DNA of 64,000 bases, from NCBI GenBank assembly GCA_947581635.1, contig CANPVE010000010.1, positions 1-64,000 of the forward strand, given 5' to 3'. The notes under the pieces are model-generated. The model made no database searches. It was not told the origin of the DNA and worked only from the letters and a program-made list of their open reading frames with translations. Below are positions 46,386-55,982 of this stretch, piece by piece. Every line of letters begins with the position of its first letter. Position 1 is the first letter of the stretch. The position numbers and the translations under genes are program-made. This DNA is from an uncultured Clostridia bacterium (lineage in GTDB: Bacteria > Bacillota > Clostridia > Oscillospirales > Acutalibacteraceae).

Positions 46386-46439
46386 CGCTGCTGCCGTCAA
46401 ATCAAACTGGCGGCGATTTTACGGATTTGTTTTCTGCAA

Positions 46440-46703
46440 TTACTTGCGGATACCGAGGCGAGCGATAATGGAACGATAGCGCTCGATATCGGTTTTGATG
46501 AGGTAGTTGAGAAGACCCTTTCTCTGACCGACCATCTTGAGCAGACCGCGTCTGGAATGGTGGTCGTTCTTGTTGGCCTTCAGGTGCTCGGTGAGGTCGT
46601 TGATTCTCTTGGTGAGAATAGCGATTTGAACCTCGGGAGAACCCGTGTCGCCCTCATGGATAGCGTACTCCTTGATAATTGCTTCTTTTTCTGCCTTCAG
46701 CAT
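46440..46703 (-). CDS. rpsO: 30S ribosomal protein S15
   Basis: S15 is a primary 16S rRNA binder that forms bridge B4. The protein of 87 residues opens [20 protein letters not shown] and has [23 protein letters not shown] 46703, with AGAGGTG upstream, gives the standard length; a longer frame upstream is leader sequence. Its promoter is at 46837-46865 and the leader of about 125 nt is GC-rich and structured, as expected for S15 autoregulation. Confidence 0.97.
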   Translation of the reverse strand: MLKAEKEAIIKEYAIHEGDTGSPEVQIAILTKRINDLTEHLKANKNDHHSRRGLLKMVGQRKGLLNYLIKTDIERYRSIIARLGIRK

Positions 46704-46836
46704 AAATGAAAACACCTCTGTCAATAAATTAGCCGGAGCGCCCAGCTTCGGGTAACGGTGCATTCCCTCCAATCGCCAAAGGCGAGCGGGACATTCGCCC
46801 GAAACCGAGTTTATAAATTAACACTCGACGTGAGCC

Positions 46837-46865
46837 ATTATACCATATATTTTCCATAAGGTCAA
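46837..46865 (-). promoter_or_regulatory. Promoter of rpsO
   Basis: On the minus strand TTGACC (46860-46865) and TATAAT (46837-46842) are spaced by 17 bp. It may also feed pnp by read-through. Confidence 0.8.
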
Positions 46866-47158
46866 GAAATATTTTTGAAAGGGAATTCACTCTCCAGAGA
46901 AACGAATATTCTTTTCCTTTGCGTATGTTGCGTCATAAGAATCCGGTTCGCTATAAATGGTTAATTGTGGGCAATTTTGGAATACTTTATCATTAATGAA
47001 ACTAATACTATTTAAAAATTCTATTTTCTACTGCACAGACTCAAAATCCGAAATATCTTGGTATAAAATTTATCTTTTTATTCTGCATTATGTTATTTAT
47101 ATTTATGAAATTCAACATAAATTAACAAAGTAATGATTTTCTCCAATAAATTTTTCCA
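46866..47158. other. AT-rich intergenic stretch
   Basis: About 290 bases between the rpsO promoter and the ychF terminator hold no recognisable gene or strong hairpin. Confidence 0.5.
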
Positions 47159-47164
47159 TAAAAA

Positions 47165-47204
47165 ACGCCGCGGCGCATTTCTTAAACTGAAACCGCCGCG
47201 GCGT
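47165..47204 (-). terminator. Terminator of ychF
   Basis: ACGCCGCGGCG (47165-47175) pairs perfectly with CGCCGCGGCGT (47194-47204). It is followed on the minus strand by TTTTTT and lies 19 bases after the ychF stop. Confidence 0.92.
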
Positions 47205-47223
47205 AAAAATTAAAGTTCAAAAA

Positions 47224-48315
47224 TCAAACATTGAACAGAAAGTGTACAACGTCGCCGTCTTTCATTACGTATTCTTTGCCTTCGGAGCGCACAAGGCCCT
47301 TTTCCCTTGCGGCTGTGAGCGAACCCAGCTCGACCAGCGTGTCGTAGTCAATGACCTCGGCTCGAATGAAGCCGCGCTCTATATCGGAATGAATCTTGCC
47401 CGCCGCCTGCGGAGCTTTAGTGCCGCGCGTTATCGTCCACGCGCGGACCTCAGGCTGTCCTGCGGTGAGGAAACTTATCAGGCCGAGCAAATGATATCCC
47501 GCGCGAATAAGCCGGTCAAGTCCCGATTCCTCCAGCCCCATGTCGCTGAGAAACATCAATTTTTCCTCCTGCTCCATGCTGCTGATTTCGGCTTCTATCT
47601 CCGCGCATATCGGCAGAACTTCGCTGTTCTCCTCGGCAGCGATTCTTTCCACCGTCTCAAGATGGTGGTTCTTCTCGCCTGCCGCAAAATCCTCCTCGCT
47701 GAGATTCGCCGCGTAAATTACCTTTTTGGCTGTGAGCAGTGCGACTGTGGCGAGCATTGCCTCCTCGTCCTCGGTCAGTTCCATGGAGCGCACGGGCTTG
47801 CCCGATTCCAGCACTTCCTTGACGCGCTCGAAAAATTCCACCTCGGCTGCGAATTTCTTGTCGCCCTTCATTGCCTTCCTGGAGCGGTCTATTTTGCGCT
47901 CCACAAGCTCGAGGTCGGAGAATATCAGTTCGAGGTTGATTGTCTCAATGTCGCGCGCGGGGTCTATGCTGCCCTCGACATGAACTATGTCGTCGTTTTC
48001 AAAGCAGCGCACCACATGAACAATCGCATCACACTCGCGTATATTTGACAGAAATTTGTTGCCCAAGCCCTCGCCTTTGCTCGCGCCCTTAACCAGACCC
48101 GCGATGTCTACGAATTCCAACGGCGCGTGGGTAATTTTCTCGGGGTTATAAATCTCCGCAAGCTTGTCAAGCCTCTTGTCGGGAACGTCCACAACGCCCA
48201 CATTCGGCTCTATCGTGCAAAAGGGATAATTGGCAGACTGCGCGCCTGCGTTTGTAATTGCGTTAAAAAGCGTGCTTTTGCCCACATTTGGCAAACCTAC
48301 TATGCCGAGCTTCAT
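47224..48315 (-). CDS. ychF: Redox-regulated ATPase YchF (Obg family)
   Basis: YchF/OLA1 is a ribosome-associated P-loop ATPase linked to stress responses. The protein of 363 residues has the G1 loop [17 protein letters not shown] at the N-terminus, the altered G4 region NLSEED (the NxxE type that prefers ATP over GTP), a coiled-coil insert (about 130-200), and a C-terminal TGS domain ending [11 protein letters not shown]. It has its own promoter and terminator. Confidence 0.97.
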   Translation of the reverse strand: MKLGIVGLPNVGKSTLFNAITNAGAQSANYPFCTIEPNVGVVDVPDKRLDKLAEIYNPEKITHAPLEFVDIAGLVKGASKGEGLGNKFLSNIRECDAIVHVVRCFENDDIVHVEGSIDPARDIETINLELIFSDLELVERKIDRSRKAMKGDKKFAAEVEFFERVKEVLESGKPVRSMELTEDEEAMLATVALLTAKKVIYAANLSEEDFAAGEKNHHLETVERIAAEENSEVLPICAEIEAEISSMEQEEKLMFLSDMGLEESGLDRLIRAGYHLLGLISFLTAGQPEVRAWTITRGTKAPQAAGKIHSDIERGFIRAEVIDYDTLVELGSLTAAREKGLVRSEGKEYVMKDGDVVHFLFNV

Positions 48316-48426
48316 TTGTCTAAGGTCATCCTTTCAGCGATTCTCCGCATATGCGCAGAGCCGCAGCCGAAATTTCTATCCGGCGTATTTTGTATGATAA
48401 ATTTTGATTGCACTTGCATCACAGGG

Positions 48427-48455
48427 ATTATACAACAAAAATTCCTGTACGTCAA
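48427..48455 (-). promoter_or_regulatory. Promoter of ychF
   Basis: On the minus strand TTGACG (48450-48455) and TATAAT (48427-48432) are spaced by 17 bp. Confidence 0.78.
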
Positions 48456-48529
48456 TCGTTCACCCAAATCAATTTTTTATACAGTCGGTAAAGGCTCTAT
48501 GAAAGGGATTACTTAATTTTGTGTTCTCC

Positions 48530-48629
48530 GGAGCAGCTTTTAATCTTGCCGCGTTTTGCCCGCTCTGCCTCTCTGCCATGGCCCTTATCCCACCAGACTC
48601 CCCATATAGCTCCGTTCGCTTGACTTCAG
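48530..48629 (-). repeat. Degenerate dispersed repeat, copy G
   Basis: The two ends of the element remain (TTAATCTTGCCGCGTTTTGC and the GGAGCTATATGGGGAGTC side on the minus strand), but hairpin 3 and parts of the others have been deleted. It starts 3 bases after the stop of the lipoprotein gene at 48633, in the same orientation. Confidence 0.75.
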
Positions 48630-48632
48630 CGC

Positions 48633-49322
48633 TCAGTCGTTAAAGACTATCGAACTGGTCGGATTTTCTTCCTCTTCTGTGTCGCTTTCGGCGCTGCTCA
48701 CGTCAGAGGGTGACACTGTTGGCGCCACCGATGAGAAGTCTCCGTTCTCTACCATGGAATTTGCGTCGTTGATATATCCCATTATCACATTAAATGATGT
48801 ATTATCCAGGATTATATACCAATGGTCTTTCTCCCTCATAAGGTTCACCTGACACTCGGTGCTCTCACGAGCTGCATCGGACATGGCGGATTCACGCACT
48901 ATCTCGGCAACCAAAGCGTCGCGCATCTCCTCTGCGGATATCTTGGAGCCTCCCAAAACGGTATCCACATATCCGTTAGTAACCGTGGAGGCGGCCTTTG
49001 CGTATACATCGCGCAGATCAACAGTGGTTATATTCAACCGCGCCGCTCCGGTCGCCCCAGAGGTCTGAATATCCATTATCTCTATTTCGAGCGTCTTTGA
49101 CACAGCGTCTACAATCTGCTTTGTGCCGTTTTTGTCGCCTTTATCAAAGCTCAAACCGTCGTAATCCGACACATAAGCAAAAGCTCCCTTATAATTGCAG
49201 TCGTTCATCTTTGAATTAAAACCTTTGATTGCCTGCTCGGGAGTATCGGCGTCATTGCACGCCGTGAGAATCAGCATTATCGCCGTCACAATCAGGGCGG
49301 CCGTCGCCCTTAATTTCTTCAT
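48633..49322 (-). CDS. Lipoprotein, NTF2-like/DUF4878-like
   Basis: The protein of 229 residues has a signal peptide with lipobox LTAC (lipid-modified Cys22). The mature part starts CNDADTPEQAIKGFNSKMND and continues NYKGAFAYVSDYDG, a pattern seen in small NTF2-like/DUF4878 lipoproteins; this placement is tentative. It ends with an acidic Ser/Glu/Asp-rich tail (about 190-229). It follows a larger lipoprotein gene by about 70 bases, so the two are likely co-transcribed. Confidence 0.75.
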   Translation of the reverse strand: MKKLRATAALIVTAIMLILTACNDADTPEQAIKGFNSKMNDCNYKGAFAYVSDYDGLSFDKGDKNGTKQIVDAVSKTLEIEIMDIQTSGATGAARLNITTVDLRDVYAKAASTVTNGYVDTVLGGSKISAEEMRDALVAEIVRESAMSDAARESTECQVNLMREKDHWYIILDNTSFNVIMGYINDANSMVENGDFSSVAPTVSPSDVSSAESDTEEEENPTSSIVFND

Positions 49323-49391
49323 TTATTCATTCCTTCATTTCCTTCGTTCGTTCCCTTCGGTTTTTTCATATCTTGTCAAATCAAGCAATAA

Positions 49392-51839
49392 TTATGACTT
49401 GAATTTGTTGTTTTTGTAAATAGATATGCCCGCGTCCATCATAAGCAGCACAATGCCTCCCAGCGCAAGCAGCACATATATCATTATGGAGTAGTTGTAA
49501 GCCCAGCCCATTTCCATCGTGATGCGCTTGGATACCTCGGCGGCAAAAGCGTTCACCTGCTCCTCGAGCGTAGAAGGCAAACCCAGCAGATACCATATCT
49601 GCAAAGCCGAAAGCGCTATTATCACAAGATCGGAGATCATCTTCGGCACCAAATTTCTCACGCTCAACAGGGTAAATATCACCACCGGAATTATCAGAAG
49701 AATGGCATTGAGATAAAATCCCTCAAGCGTGTGATCCATAAGATCAAGGCCTCTGACGAGGCTCAGGCCCGTTATAGAGCTTGATTTTGCTATAATTTCC
49801 GTCCACGTTATCGTGGCAAAGCTCAGGAAGAACAGCACGCCCGCCATTACTGAGAAAAGGCGCATTGCCGTACTGAAAAGCCACAGGTTTTCCGGCTCGT
49901 CGTCGTCTTCGTCGAGTCCGTCGTCGTTCTTCGGGGCGAGCACCACAGTATTCGCCGCTTCTTCCGGAGTAACTTCCATCATCGTTTCGGTGCCGTCGGG
50001 CAGTTTAACCAATGCCATGGTTTTGACTGCCTCCATCTTTTCGGCTTCTTTCTTTTTGCGTCTGCGGATTGCAACGCGGCTCGCGGTCATTACAATCACG
50101 CCGCATACAACCAGAGCAAGAGCAGCTATGAGCAGCACGAATATAACATTTATTCTGCGCAGATGATAGGTTATCTTAAAAGAATGCACCGAGATCGGAT
50201 GCTCAAAGCCGCCTGGGCGGTAAGCGCCCATGAGCACGTCATTCTTGCCGCCGAGCTGATCGGCACTCCAGTCAACGTCATATGCGTCGCCCGAGCCTTT
50301 GAAGCTGTACATTATCTCGCCGGTATACTGCGAGGGCTTTATCATATCGGTTATATCCACAGATACCGACACCGAACGCCTGTTATAAAGGGTAAATTTG
50401 TCTTTTCCCTCTATTGATATGGAATTGCCTTTACCTATGTACTGTGCCAAAAGCGTGTTTACATTCTCAACTGTATCCTTCGGAGTGGCGACAGTTACGG
50501 CATACTGCGTGCCGGAATCGTTGAATTGCCCCACCGTGACGGTGAAGCCGCTGTCTTTGAGGACGCGCTTGAAGTATGAAGCGGCAAACTGTGCTCCATA
50601 ATCATGAGTGTCTATGGGAGATACAAGAGTAATTGACTGGCTCACTTTGTCGTCGCCGCTTATTTCCGTAGCGACGTCGACCTCGCTGAGCTTGTAGACC
50701 GTGGAGGAATAAAGCTTGATATCCGCGCCGCCTGCCTTTTTGTAAATAAGGGTTAGAGTTTTGTTTTGGTCAAAAAGTCCCTCGCCGTTTACTTTCTTTT
50801 GGGCAGCGGAGAGGGTCGACCTTTCTCCGTCAAATTCACTCGCGTCCATATTTTTATATGTAATTGTAGCATTGCACGAGCCGTCGTTCTCACAGGGGAA
50901 TTTGTCAAAATTCAATTTCTCGGTGAGTACGCCCGTCTCGGAAAACGCGGTGTAGAGCGACTCGTCCTTGACATATTCAAAAGAGCTGCCCTCGCCAAAC
51001 AATGCGGCGGTACAGACGTTTAACGATTCAGCGGTGCCGCTGATAGAAACGCGGTAGCGCGAAGTGCTGCCCTCGTCCGAGAGCCATTGTCCGGCGGCAT
51101 CGCCCACAGTGACCGTCTCCATGAATTTTTGAATGTTGTCTTTGCCGAGCGTTTCCACTGTTTTCTTTGGCATATTAAGCACTATCTCGCGCTCATAATC
51201 GTCGTCGCCATAGCGTATGGTGTTTATTTCAATGCTGCTCAGTCTGTATTGCGCGACGGTGTCCACCTTTATTTTTGAGGACATGAGATTTTGATTGTCG
51301 TATGATACGTCATTCAATGTGATTGTAACCGTGTCGGTAAGGCTGGAAAGATCCTGAGAGAGGTTGAGGTCCTTCTTGATGGCGGTCTTTACCCACGCAA
51401 GCAGATCTCTCGATTCAAAATCCTCTGTAAGCGAAAAACCGCTTTTGAAGAGCTGTTCCTCCGGACTTTTGTAGGCGTACTCCACCGAAGGTGTGCGCCC
51501 CAGCAGCGCGGCGGTCTTGGCCTTGTAATCGTCAAGGCTGTCGAACTTGATGGCAAATGTATAGACTACCTTCGTTTGTTTATCATCACTATATGCATAG
51601 GAAAATTCCATCTGTTCAGGGCAGTTGTTTTTCAGACATTCGGTGATGTCAGTCACCTTTTTTTTGGAAAACATCAGAGAGCTGTCGGAAAGTTCGTCGC
51701 ACACTATGACGCGCTCCCCCGCGAAATCGCTGTTTATCTTCATGTCGGTTTTCATTCCGCAGCCGGTCAGCAACGCGATAAAGGCGCAGCAGAACAGGGC
51801 GGCCAAAAGCTTTGTGCGGCTTACAGAAACTTTTTTCAC
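49392..51839 (-). CDS. Large lipoprotein with multi-helix membrane domain, unknown
   Basis: The protein of 815 residues starts at GTG 51839, behind GAGGGAG; a longer in-frame start would include that site. The signal peptide ends in lipobox LTGC. The extracellular part (about 28-585) contains two or more modules opening like LppM lipoproteins (MKINSDFAGERVIVCDE). A membrane helix (about 590-615), an acidic cytosolic loop with an ETMMEVTPEEAANTVVLAP stretch, and four more helices follow. A lipid anchor plus five membrane helices is unusual. Function is unknown. Confidence 0.75.
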   Translation of the reverse strand: MKKVSVSRTKLLAALFCCAFIALLTGCGMKTDMKINSDFAGERVIVCDELSDSSLMFSKKKVTDITECLKNNCPEQMEFSYAYSDDKQTKVVYTFAIKFDSLDDYKAKTAALLGRTPSVEYAYKSPEEQLFKSGFSLTEDFESRDLLAWVKTAIKKDLNLSQDLSSLTDTVTITLNDVSYDNQNLMSSKIKVDTVAQYRLSSIEINTIRYGDDDYEREIVLNMPKKTVETLGKDNIQKFMETVTVGDAAGQWLSDEGSTSRYRVSISGTAESLNVCTAALFGEGSSFEYVKDESLYTAFSETGVLTEKLNFDKFPCENDGSCNATITYKNMDASEFDGERSTLSAAQKKVNGEGLFDQNKTLTLIYKKAGGADIKLYSSTVYKLSEVDVATEISGDDKVSQSITLVSPIDTHDYGAQFAASYFKRVLKDSGFTVTVGQFNDSGTQYAVTVATPKDTVENVNTLLAQYIGKGNSISIEGKDKFTLYNRRSVSVSVDITDMIKPSQYTGEIMYSFKGSGDAYDVDWSADQLGGKNDVLMGAYRPGGFEHPISVHSFKITYHLRRINVIFVLLIAALALVVCGVIVMTASRVAIRRRKKKEAEKMEAVKTMALVKLPDGTETMMEVTPEEAANTVVLAPKNDDGLDEDDDEPENLWLFSTAMRLFSVMAGVLFFLSFATITWTEIIAKSSSITGLSLVRGLDLMDHTLEGFYLNAILLIIPVVIFTLLSVRNLVPKMISDLVIIALSALQIWYLLGLPSTLEEQVNAFAAEVSKRITMEMGWAYNYSIMIYVLLALGGIVLLMMDAGISIYKNNKFKS

Positions 51840-51969
51840 AAAAATCTCTCCCTCTTGAAAAATTGCAGCGCGGCAATTTTTAGTAGTTTTTGGTATTTTT
51901 CCTATATCGATCAATTAAAATAAAGCAACTCAACGGTCCCGGCGCGTCAAACGAGCCTGCACCTTTTTA

Positions 51970-51998
51970 ATTATATAATAAAATAACGCCAACGTCAA
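51970..51998 (-). promoter_or_regulatory. Promoter of the two-lipoprotein operon
   Basis: On the minus strand TTGACG (51993-51998) and TATAAT (51970-51975) are spaced by 17 bp. The leader to GTG 51839 is about 125 nt. Confidence 0.75.
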
Positions 51999-52083
51999 TC
52001 GAATAAAACCTTAATTATTAAAAAATATACTTTATAAAAGTTTAAAGCAAAGCTGAAACTTAATTCTACTATAAATATAAAAA

Positions 52084-52128
52084 TTTCCCGAATCATCCAG
52101 TTCTCAAGGCACGGACAAAATCGGGAAA
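52084..52128 (-). terminator. Terminator of the acidic repeat protein gene
   Basis: TTTCCCGA (52084-52091) pairs with TCGGGAAA (52121-52128); on the minus strand TTTTTATATTT follows. It lies 28 bases after the stop codon. Confidence 0.78.
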
Positions 52129-52156
52129 CTTTTAATCTTTAATTTTTAATTTGTAA

Positions 52157-53755
52157 TTAATTATCCGATGCGGACACATTGTGCGACGCGTCTGAACCCG
52201 ACACATTAGAGTCGGACTCCTTGTTCCAAGGCAGCCACGATGTGTCAATGCTTGATGTATCAATATAGTGGGGCTTCGCGCTTTCCACATGAATGGATAT
52301 GTCCTTAACGCTCTGGGTATCCATAGCCTTTGAATAGTCAACATAGAAATTCATGTCGTCGACCTGATACATATAAACGTCTTCGCGGCCTTCCACAGGC
52401 ACGGAATAGCTCAGCACCGTATAAGCGAGCATGAAACCGTAGTCACTGGTATCTATATCGGGAACGAGACCTGAAATAGCGTTGCCGGCGAGCAGTGTGT
52501 AATATCCTGACGGATTTTCGGTATCGTCAATCTTGGAATTAAAGGTTATATCCATTGAAACCAGCTTGCCAAAGCGCACGTTTGCCGCAATATTTACCAT
52601 ACCGTCAAATTTTGTCACGGTCTTGCCGCTCTTGAGATCCTTGATATCTTTGTCAGTAAAGGTACATTCTTCATCGCTATACGACACAGTGTCTATCCCA
52701 AGCATACTTCCGTATGAGAAATCGTTTGTGCGGCAGGAATTGAATCTGTCCGTATAGGACACAATGCCGACATTCATACTGCGCTGGAATTTGCTTCCAA
52801 ACAAAAATGCTCCCACTACGACGAGTATAGAAACGCAAAACGTTATGAGCATTGTGACAGTGGCAGTCTTGCCTGAAACTATTTTCTTCGGGCGAGTCTC
52901 GTCCTCATCATAGTCCAGATAGTCGTCATCATCAAAATCCTCGGCGGCTTCTTCCGATTCTTCCTCCGCTTCGGTTTCTCCGTCGGCTTCTTCCGATTCT
53001 TCCTCCACTTCGGTTTCTTCGGCGACTTCTTCCGATTCTTCCTCCGCTTCGGTTTCTCCGTCGGCTTCTTCCGATTCTTCCTCCACTTCGGTTTCTTCGG
53101 CGACTTCTTCTGATTCTTCCTCCACTTCGGTTTCTTCGGCGGCTTCTTCCGATTCTTCCTCTGCTTCGGTTTCTTCGGCGGCTTCTTCCGATTCCTCTTC
53201 AGCTTCGGTTTCTTCGGCGGCTTCTTCTGATTCTTCCTCAGCTTCGGTTTCTTCGGCGGCTTCTTCTGATTCTTCCTCAGCTTCGGTTTCCTCGTCGGCT
53301 TCTTCTGATTCTTCCTCCGCTTCGGTTTCTTCGGCGACTTCTTCCGATTCTTCTTCTGCTTCAGTTTCCTCGTCGGCTTCTTCCGATTCTTCTTCTGCTT
53401 CAGTTTCCTCGTCGGCTTCTTCCGATTCTTCTTCCGCTTCGGTTTCCTCGGCGGCTTCTTCCGATTCTTCTTCCGCTTCGGTTTCTTCGGCGGCTTCTTC
53501 CGATTCTTCCTCTGCTTCGGTTTCTTCGTCGGCTTCTTCCGATTCTTCTTCCGCTTCGGTTTCCTCGGCGGCTTCTTCCGATTCGGTCTCCTCGGTGGCC
53601 TTTTCCATCTCTGCAGCCTCAGCAGCCTTCTCCATAGCTTCTTCTGCCACGTCCTCGGCAGCTTCGACAACCTGTTCGGTATTTTCTTTCGGAGTCTCTA
53701 CTTTATTTATCTCTTGTTTCTCTGCTTTATTCTCACGGCGCTTGTTTTTAGCCAT
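52157..53755 (-). CDS. Membrane protein with long Glu-rich tandem repeat
   Basis: The protein of 532 residues starts MAKNKRRENKAEKQEINKVE behind GAGGAG. Residues about 50-275 are almost only Glu, Ala, Ser, Thr and Asp, built of sixteen 13-residue units (consensus ETEAEEESEEAAE). An Asp-rich junction (DFDDDDYLDYDED), one membrane helix (about 300-322, VTMLITFCVSILVVVGAFLF) and an extracellular domain of about 200 residues follow. The repeat is on the cytosolic side. Function is unknown; such acidic arms may bind cations or basic partners. Confidence 0.8.
   Translation of the reverse strand: MAKNKRRENKAEKQEINKVETPKENTEQVVEAAEDVAEEAMEKAAEAAEMEKATEETESEEAAEETEAEEESEEADEETEAEEESEEAAEETEAEEESEEAAEETEAEEESEEADEETEAEEESEEADEETEAEEESEEVAEETEAEEESEEADEETEAEEESEEAAEETEAEEESEEAAEETEAEEESEEAAEETEAEEESEEAAEETEVEEESEEVAEETEVEEESEEADGETEAEEESEEVAEETEVEEESEEADGETEAEEESEEAAEDFDDDDYLDYDEDETRPKKIVSGKTATVTMLITFCVSILVVVGAFLFGSKFQRSMNVGIVSYTDRFNSCRTNDFSYGSMLGIDTVSYSDEECTFTDKDIKDLKSGKTVTKFDGMVNIAANVRFGKLVSMDITFNSKIDDTENPSGYYTLLAGNAISGLVPDIDTSDYGFMLAYTVLSYSVPVEGREDVYMYQVDDMNFYVDYSKAMDTQSVKDISIHVESAKPHYIDTSSIDTSWLPWNKESDSNVSGSDASHNVSASDN
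52940..53563 (-). repeat. Minisatellite of sixteen 39-bp units
   Basis: Sixteen 39-bp units in frame encode a 13-residue repeat, with few substitutions (Ala/Val, Ala/Asp, Glu/Gly). A partial, more divergent unit precedes it. Copy number is likely to vary between strains by slippage or recombination. Confidence 0.92.
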
Positions 53756-53940
53756 CTTTAAATTACTCCTCTCGGAATTAAAATTCGTGTCTCATTTTTA
53801 TTGCAGCTTAATGAACGCGTTTCCAAATACAATCAAGAGCTAAGCGCTCTCAGTATATTTTCGCACATATTGCGAAAAAAGGCAAGTGTTTTAAAAAAAA
53901 TTAACTATTTGAACGTATAAAAAACGCAAAAAAACTGAAA

Positions 53941-54516
53941 TTACACATCTTTAAAAAGCTCTCGGCAGCTGTAAATATATGTAATTCCGGAAAGTATCGT
54001 CGCGGCAACTGCTGCATACAACATGATTACGGAAATTGTCAGCAACAAGTCCCCCACCGCAGCGGGAATAAAGGTGAATTCGCGCATTGCACAGCCGCAG
54101 AATATTCCTATAATTGACATCATCTGCGTCACGGTTTTAATTTTGCCCCAGATATTCGCAGGAATCACCATGCCTTTGTCAACCGCTACCATTCGCATTG
54201 ACGTGACAAGAAATTCGCGAAAAAGTATAACCACAACCACCCACGCGCCGCATATTTCCTCCTGCACGAAACACACCAGCGTGGACATTATAAGCATTTT
54301 GTCAGCCACAGGATCCATCAGCTTGCCGAAATCGGTTATCAGGTTGCGGCTGCGCGCTATCTTTCCGTCAAGCATATCTGTCAGCGACGCAAGCCCGAAG
54401 CATATGCCTCCCAGCAGCCAGCGATAGGGTATGCCCTCCACCAGAATGAATACCATTACCACAGGTATGAAAAGTATCCGCAGAACCGTGAGTTTATTGG
54501 GAAGATTCATCTTCAC
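53941..54516 (-). CDS. pgsA: CDP-diacylglycerol-glycerol-3-phosphate 3-phosphatidyltransferase
   Basis: This membrane enzyme makes phosphatidylglycerol phosphate, the committed step to phosphatidylglycerol. The protein of 191 residues has several membrane helices. The CDP-alcohol phosphotransferase motif DxxDGxxAR...GxxxDxxxD is intact in DMLDGKIARSR and FGKLMDPVADK. It follows rimO by 17 bases, an order common in Firmicutes. Confidence 0.95.
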   Translation of the reverse strand: MKMNLPNKLTVLRILFIPVVMVFILVEGIPYRWLLGGICFGLASLTDMLDGKIARSRNLITDFGKLMDPVADKMLIMSTLVCFVQEEICGAWVVVVILFREFLVTSMRMVAVDKGMVIPANIWGKIKTVTQMMSIIGIFCGCAMREFTFIPAAVGDLLLTISVIMLYAAVAATILSGITYIYSCRELFKDV

Positions 54517-54533
54517 CTTTCTCCCTTCAAAAA

Positions 54534-55862
54534 TTATACGGTATGCCCCACCAGATCACAGCCCATGAAGTCGGTTATCTCCACTCGAGTGAAATCCCCC
54601 ATGGTGAATTTTTTGCCATCGGTGTCAAAAAATATTTTCCCGTCTATCTCTGGCGCCTCTCCTTGAGAACGTCCGTAGCAGCATTCTGCCAGCCTGTCGT
54701 AACCCTCGACTATCACATCGAGCTGCCTGCCTATCATGCTCTCGCACCATTCGTCGGTTATGCGCGACTGTTCGTCTATAATGGATTCCTCACGCTGCGC
54801 CGCAGTCTCCTCGTCCACTCTGTCGGGTAGATCGCAGGCGGGAGTGTCCTCTTCCGCCGACCAGATGAAACAGCCCAGACGCTCGAATTTCACTCCACGA
54901 ACAAAATCAATAAGCTCCTCAAAATCCTCCTGAGTTTCCCCCGGAAATGCCGTCATCAGCGTGGTGCGGAGAGTGACTCCCGGTATTCTCTCGCGAATAT
55001 GCTCAATAAGCGCGGTGAGGGTTTCCCTGTCGCCCGGGCGATGCATGGCGCGGAGTATCTTTTTACTGACGTGCTGTATCGGCATATCTATGTATTTACA
55101 CATCTTCGGTTGATTTGCTATCACGTCCAACAGCTCGTCTGTAATCTTTTCGGGATAACAATACAGCACACGGATCCACTCTATGCCATCAACTTCGCAG
55201 AGCCTGTTCAGCAATTCGGGCAGCATACGCTTGCCGTACAGGTCTGTGCCGTATTCCGTGGTATCCTGCGCCACGACAGTAAGCTCCTTGACGCCGCGAT
55301 TTGCCAGCATTTTGGTTTCCTCAACCAATTCCTCCATCGGGCGCGAACGGAATCTGCCGCGTATCATGGGAATGGCGCAGAAAGCGCATTTGTTGTTGCA
55401 GCCTTCAGCTATCTTGAGGTATGTGTAATAAGGCAAAGTGGTCTGTATTCTTCTGCCGCAGAGTTGAAGTTCTTCTTTTTCTCCGTAGACGCCGAAACCT
55501 TTCTCATCGAGTGAGCGCCGCACGATTTCAGCTATCTTTTGGTTAGCTCCTATACCCACCACCGCGTCGACTTCGGGTATCTCCTCGAGGATTGAATCGC
55601 GATACCTCTCGGCGAGACAGCCTGTGACGATCAGAGTTTTTATCCTGCCCTCGTTTTTGAGAGCCGCCAATTCCAAAATTTCCTCGATAGCCTCGGCTTT
55701 CGCGCTCTCGATAAATCCGCAGGTATTCACTATGGCAACATCAGCCATAGCCGCGTCCTCCACAAGTTTGAAGCCGGCATCCGCAAGACACCCAAGCATA
55801 AGCTCAGCGTCAACCTGATTTTTTGGACATCCCAAGCTCACCATTCCTACTTTAACCGCCAT
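54534..55862 (-). CDS. rimO: Ribosomal protein S12 methylthiotransferase RimO
   Basis: RimO is a radical-SAM enzyme that adds a methylthio group to an Asp of ribosomal protein S12. The protein of 442 residues has an N-terminal UPF0004 domain with three cysteines (VSLGCPKN, VNTCGFI and VTGCLAE), the radical-SAM motif CNNKCAFC, and a C-terminal TRAM domain. It is the paralogue of MiaB at 3612; the GCPKN signature and the pgsA neighbour support RimO. AAGGAGC precedes ATG 55862. Confidence 0.95.
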   Translation of the reverse strand: MAVKVGMVSLGCPKNQVDAELMLGCLADAGFKLVEDAAMADVAIVNTCGFIESAKAEAIEEILELAALKNEGRIKTLIVTGCLAERYRDSILEEIPEVDAVVGIGANQKIAEIVRRSLDEKGFGVYGEKEELQLCGRRIQTTLPYYTYLKIAEGCNNKCAFCAIPMIRGRFRSRPMEELVEETKMLANRGVKELTVVAQDTTEYGTDLYGKRMLPELLNRLCEVDGIEWIRVLYCYPEKITDELLDVIANQPKMCKYIDMPIQHVSKKILRAMHRPGDRETLTALIEHIRERIPGVTLRTTLMTAFPGETQEDFEELIDFVRGVKFERLGCFIWSAEEDTPACDLPDRVDEETAAQREESIIDEQSRITDEWCESMIGRQLDVIVEGYDRLAECCYGRSQGEAPEIDGKIFFDTDGKKFTMGDFTRVEITDFMGCDLVGHTV

Positions 55863-55912
55863 AATTCGTTCGTCGCTCCTTCTTTATTCAATATAAAACA
55901 CACGACCCATTC

Positions 55913-55921
55913 ATTATATCA
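55913..55921 (-). promoter_or_regulatory. Possible extended -10 promoter of rimO
   Basis: On the minus strand TGATATAAT gives an extended -10 box about 50 bases before the rimO start. No good -35 box is seen at the right distance. Confidence 0.45.
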
Positions 55922-55982
55922 TACTATTGCAACATTTCATATATTTTTTTGTACAAAATTAAAATATTTTTTATTTTTGCAA

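Noticed and set aside
52879..53670. Long Lys/Arg/Pro-rich open frame on the minus strand
   Set aside because: It is another frame of the acidic 39-bp repeat gene; the acidic frame has a start, ribosome binding site, membrane helix and terminator.
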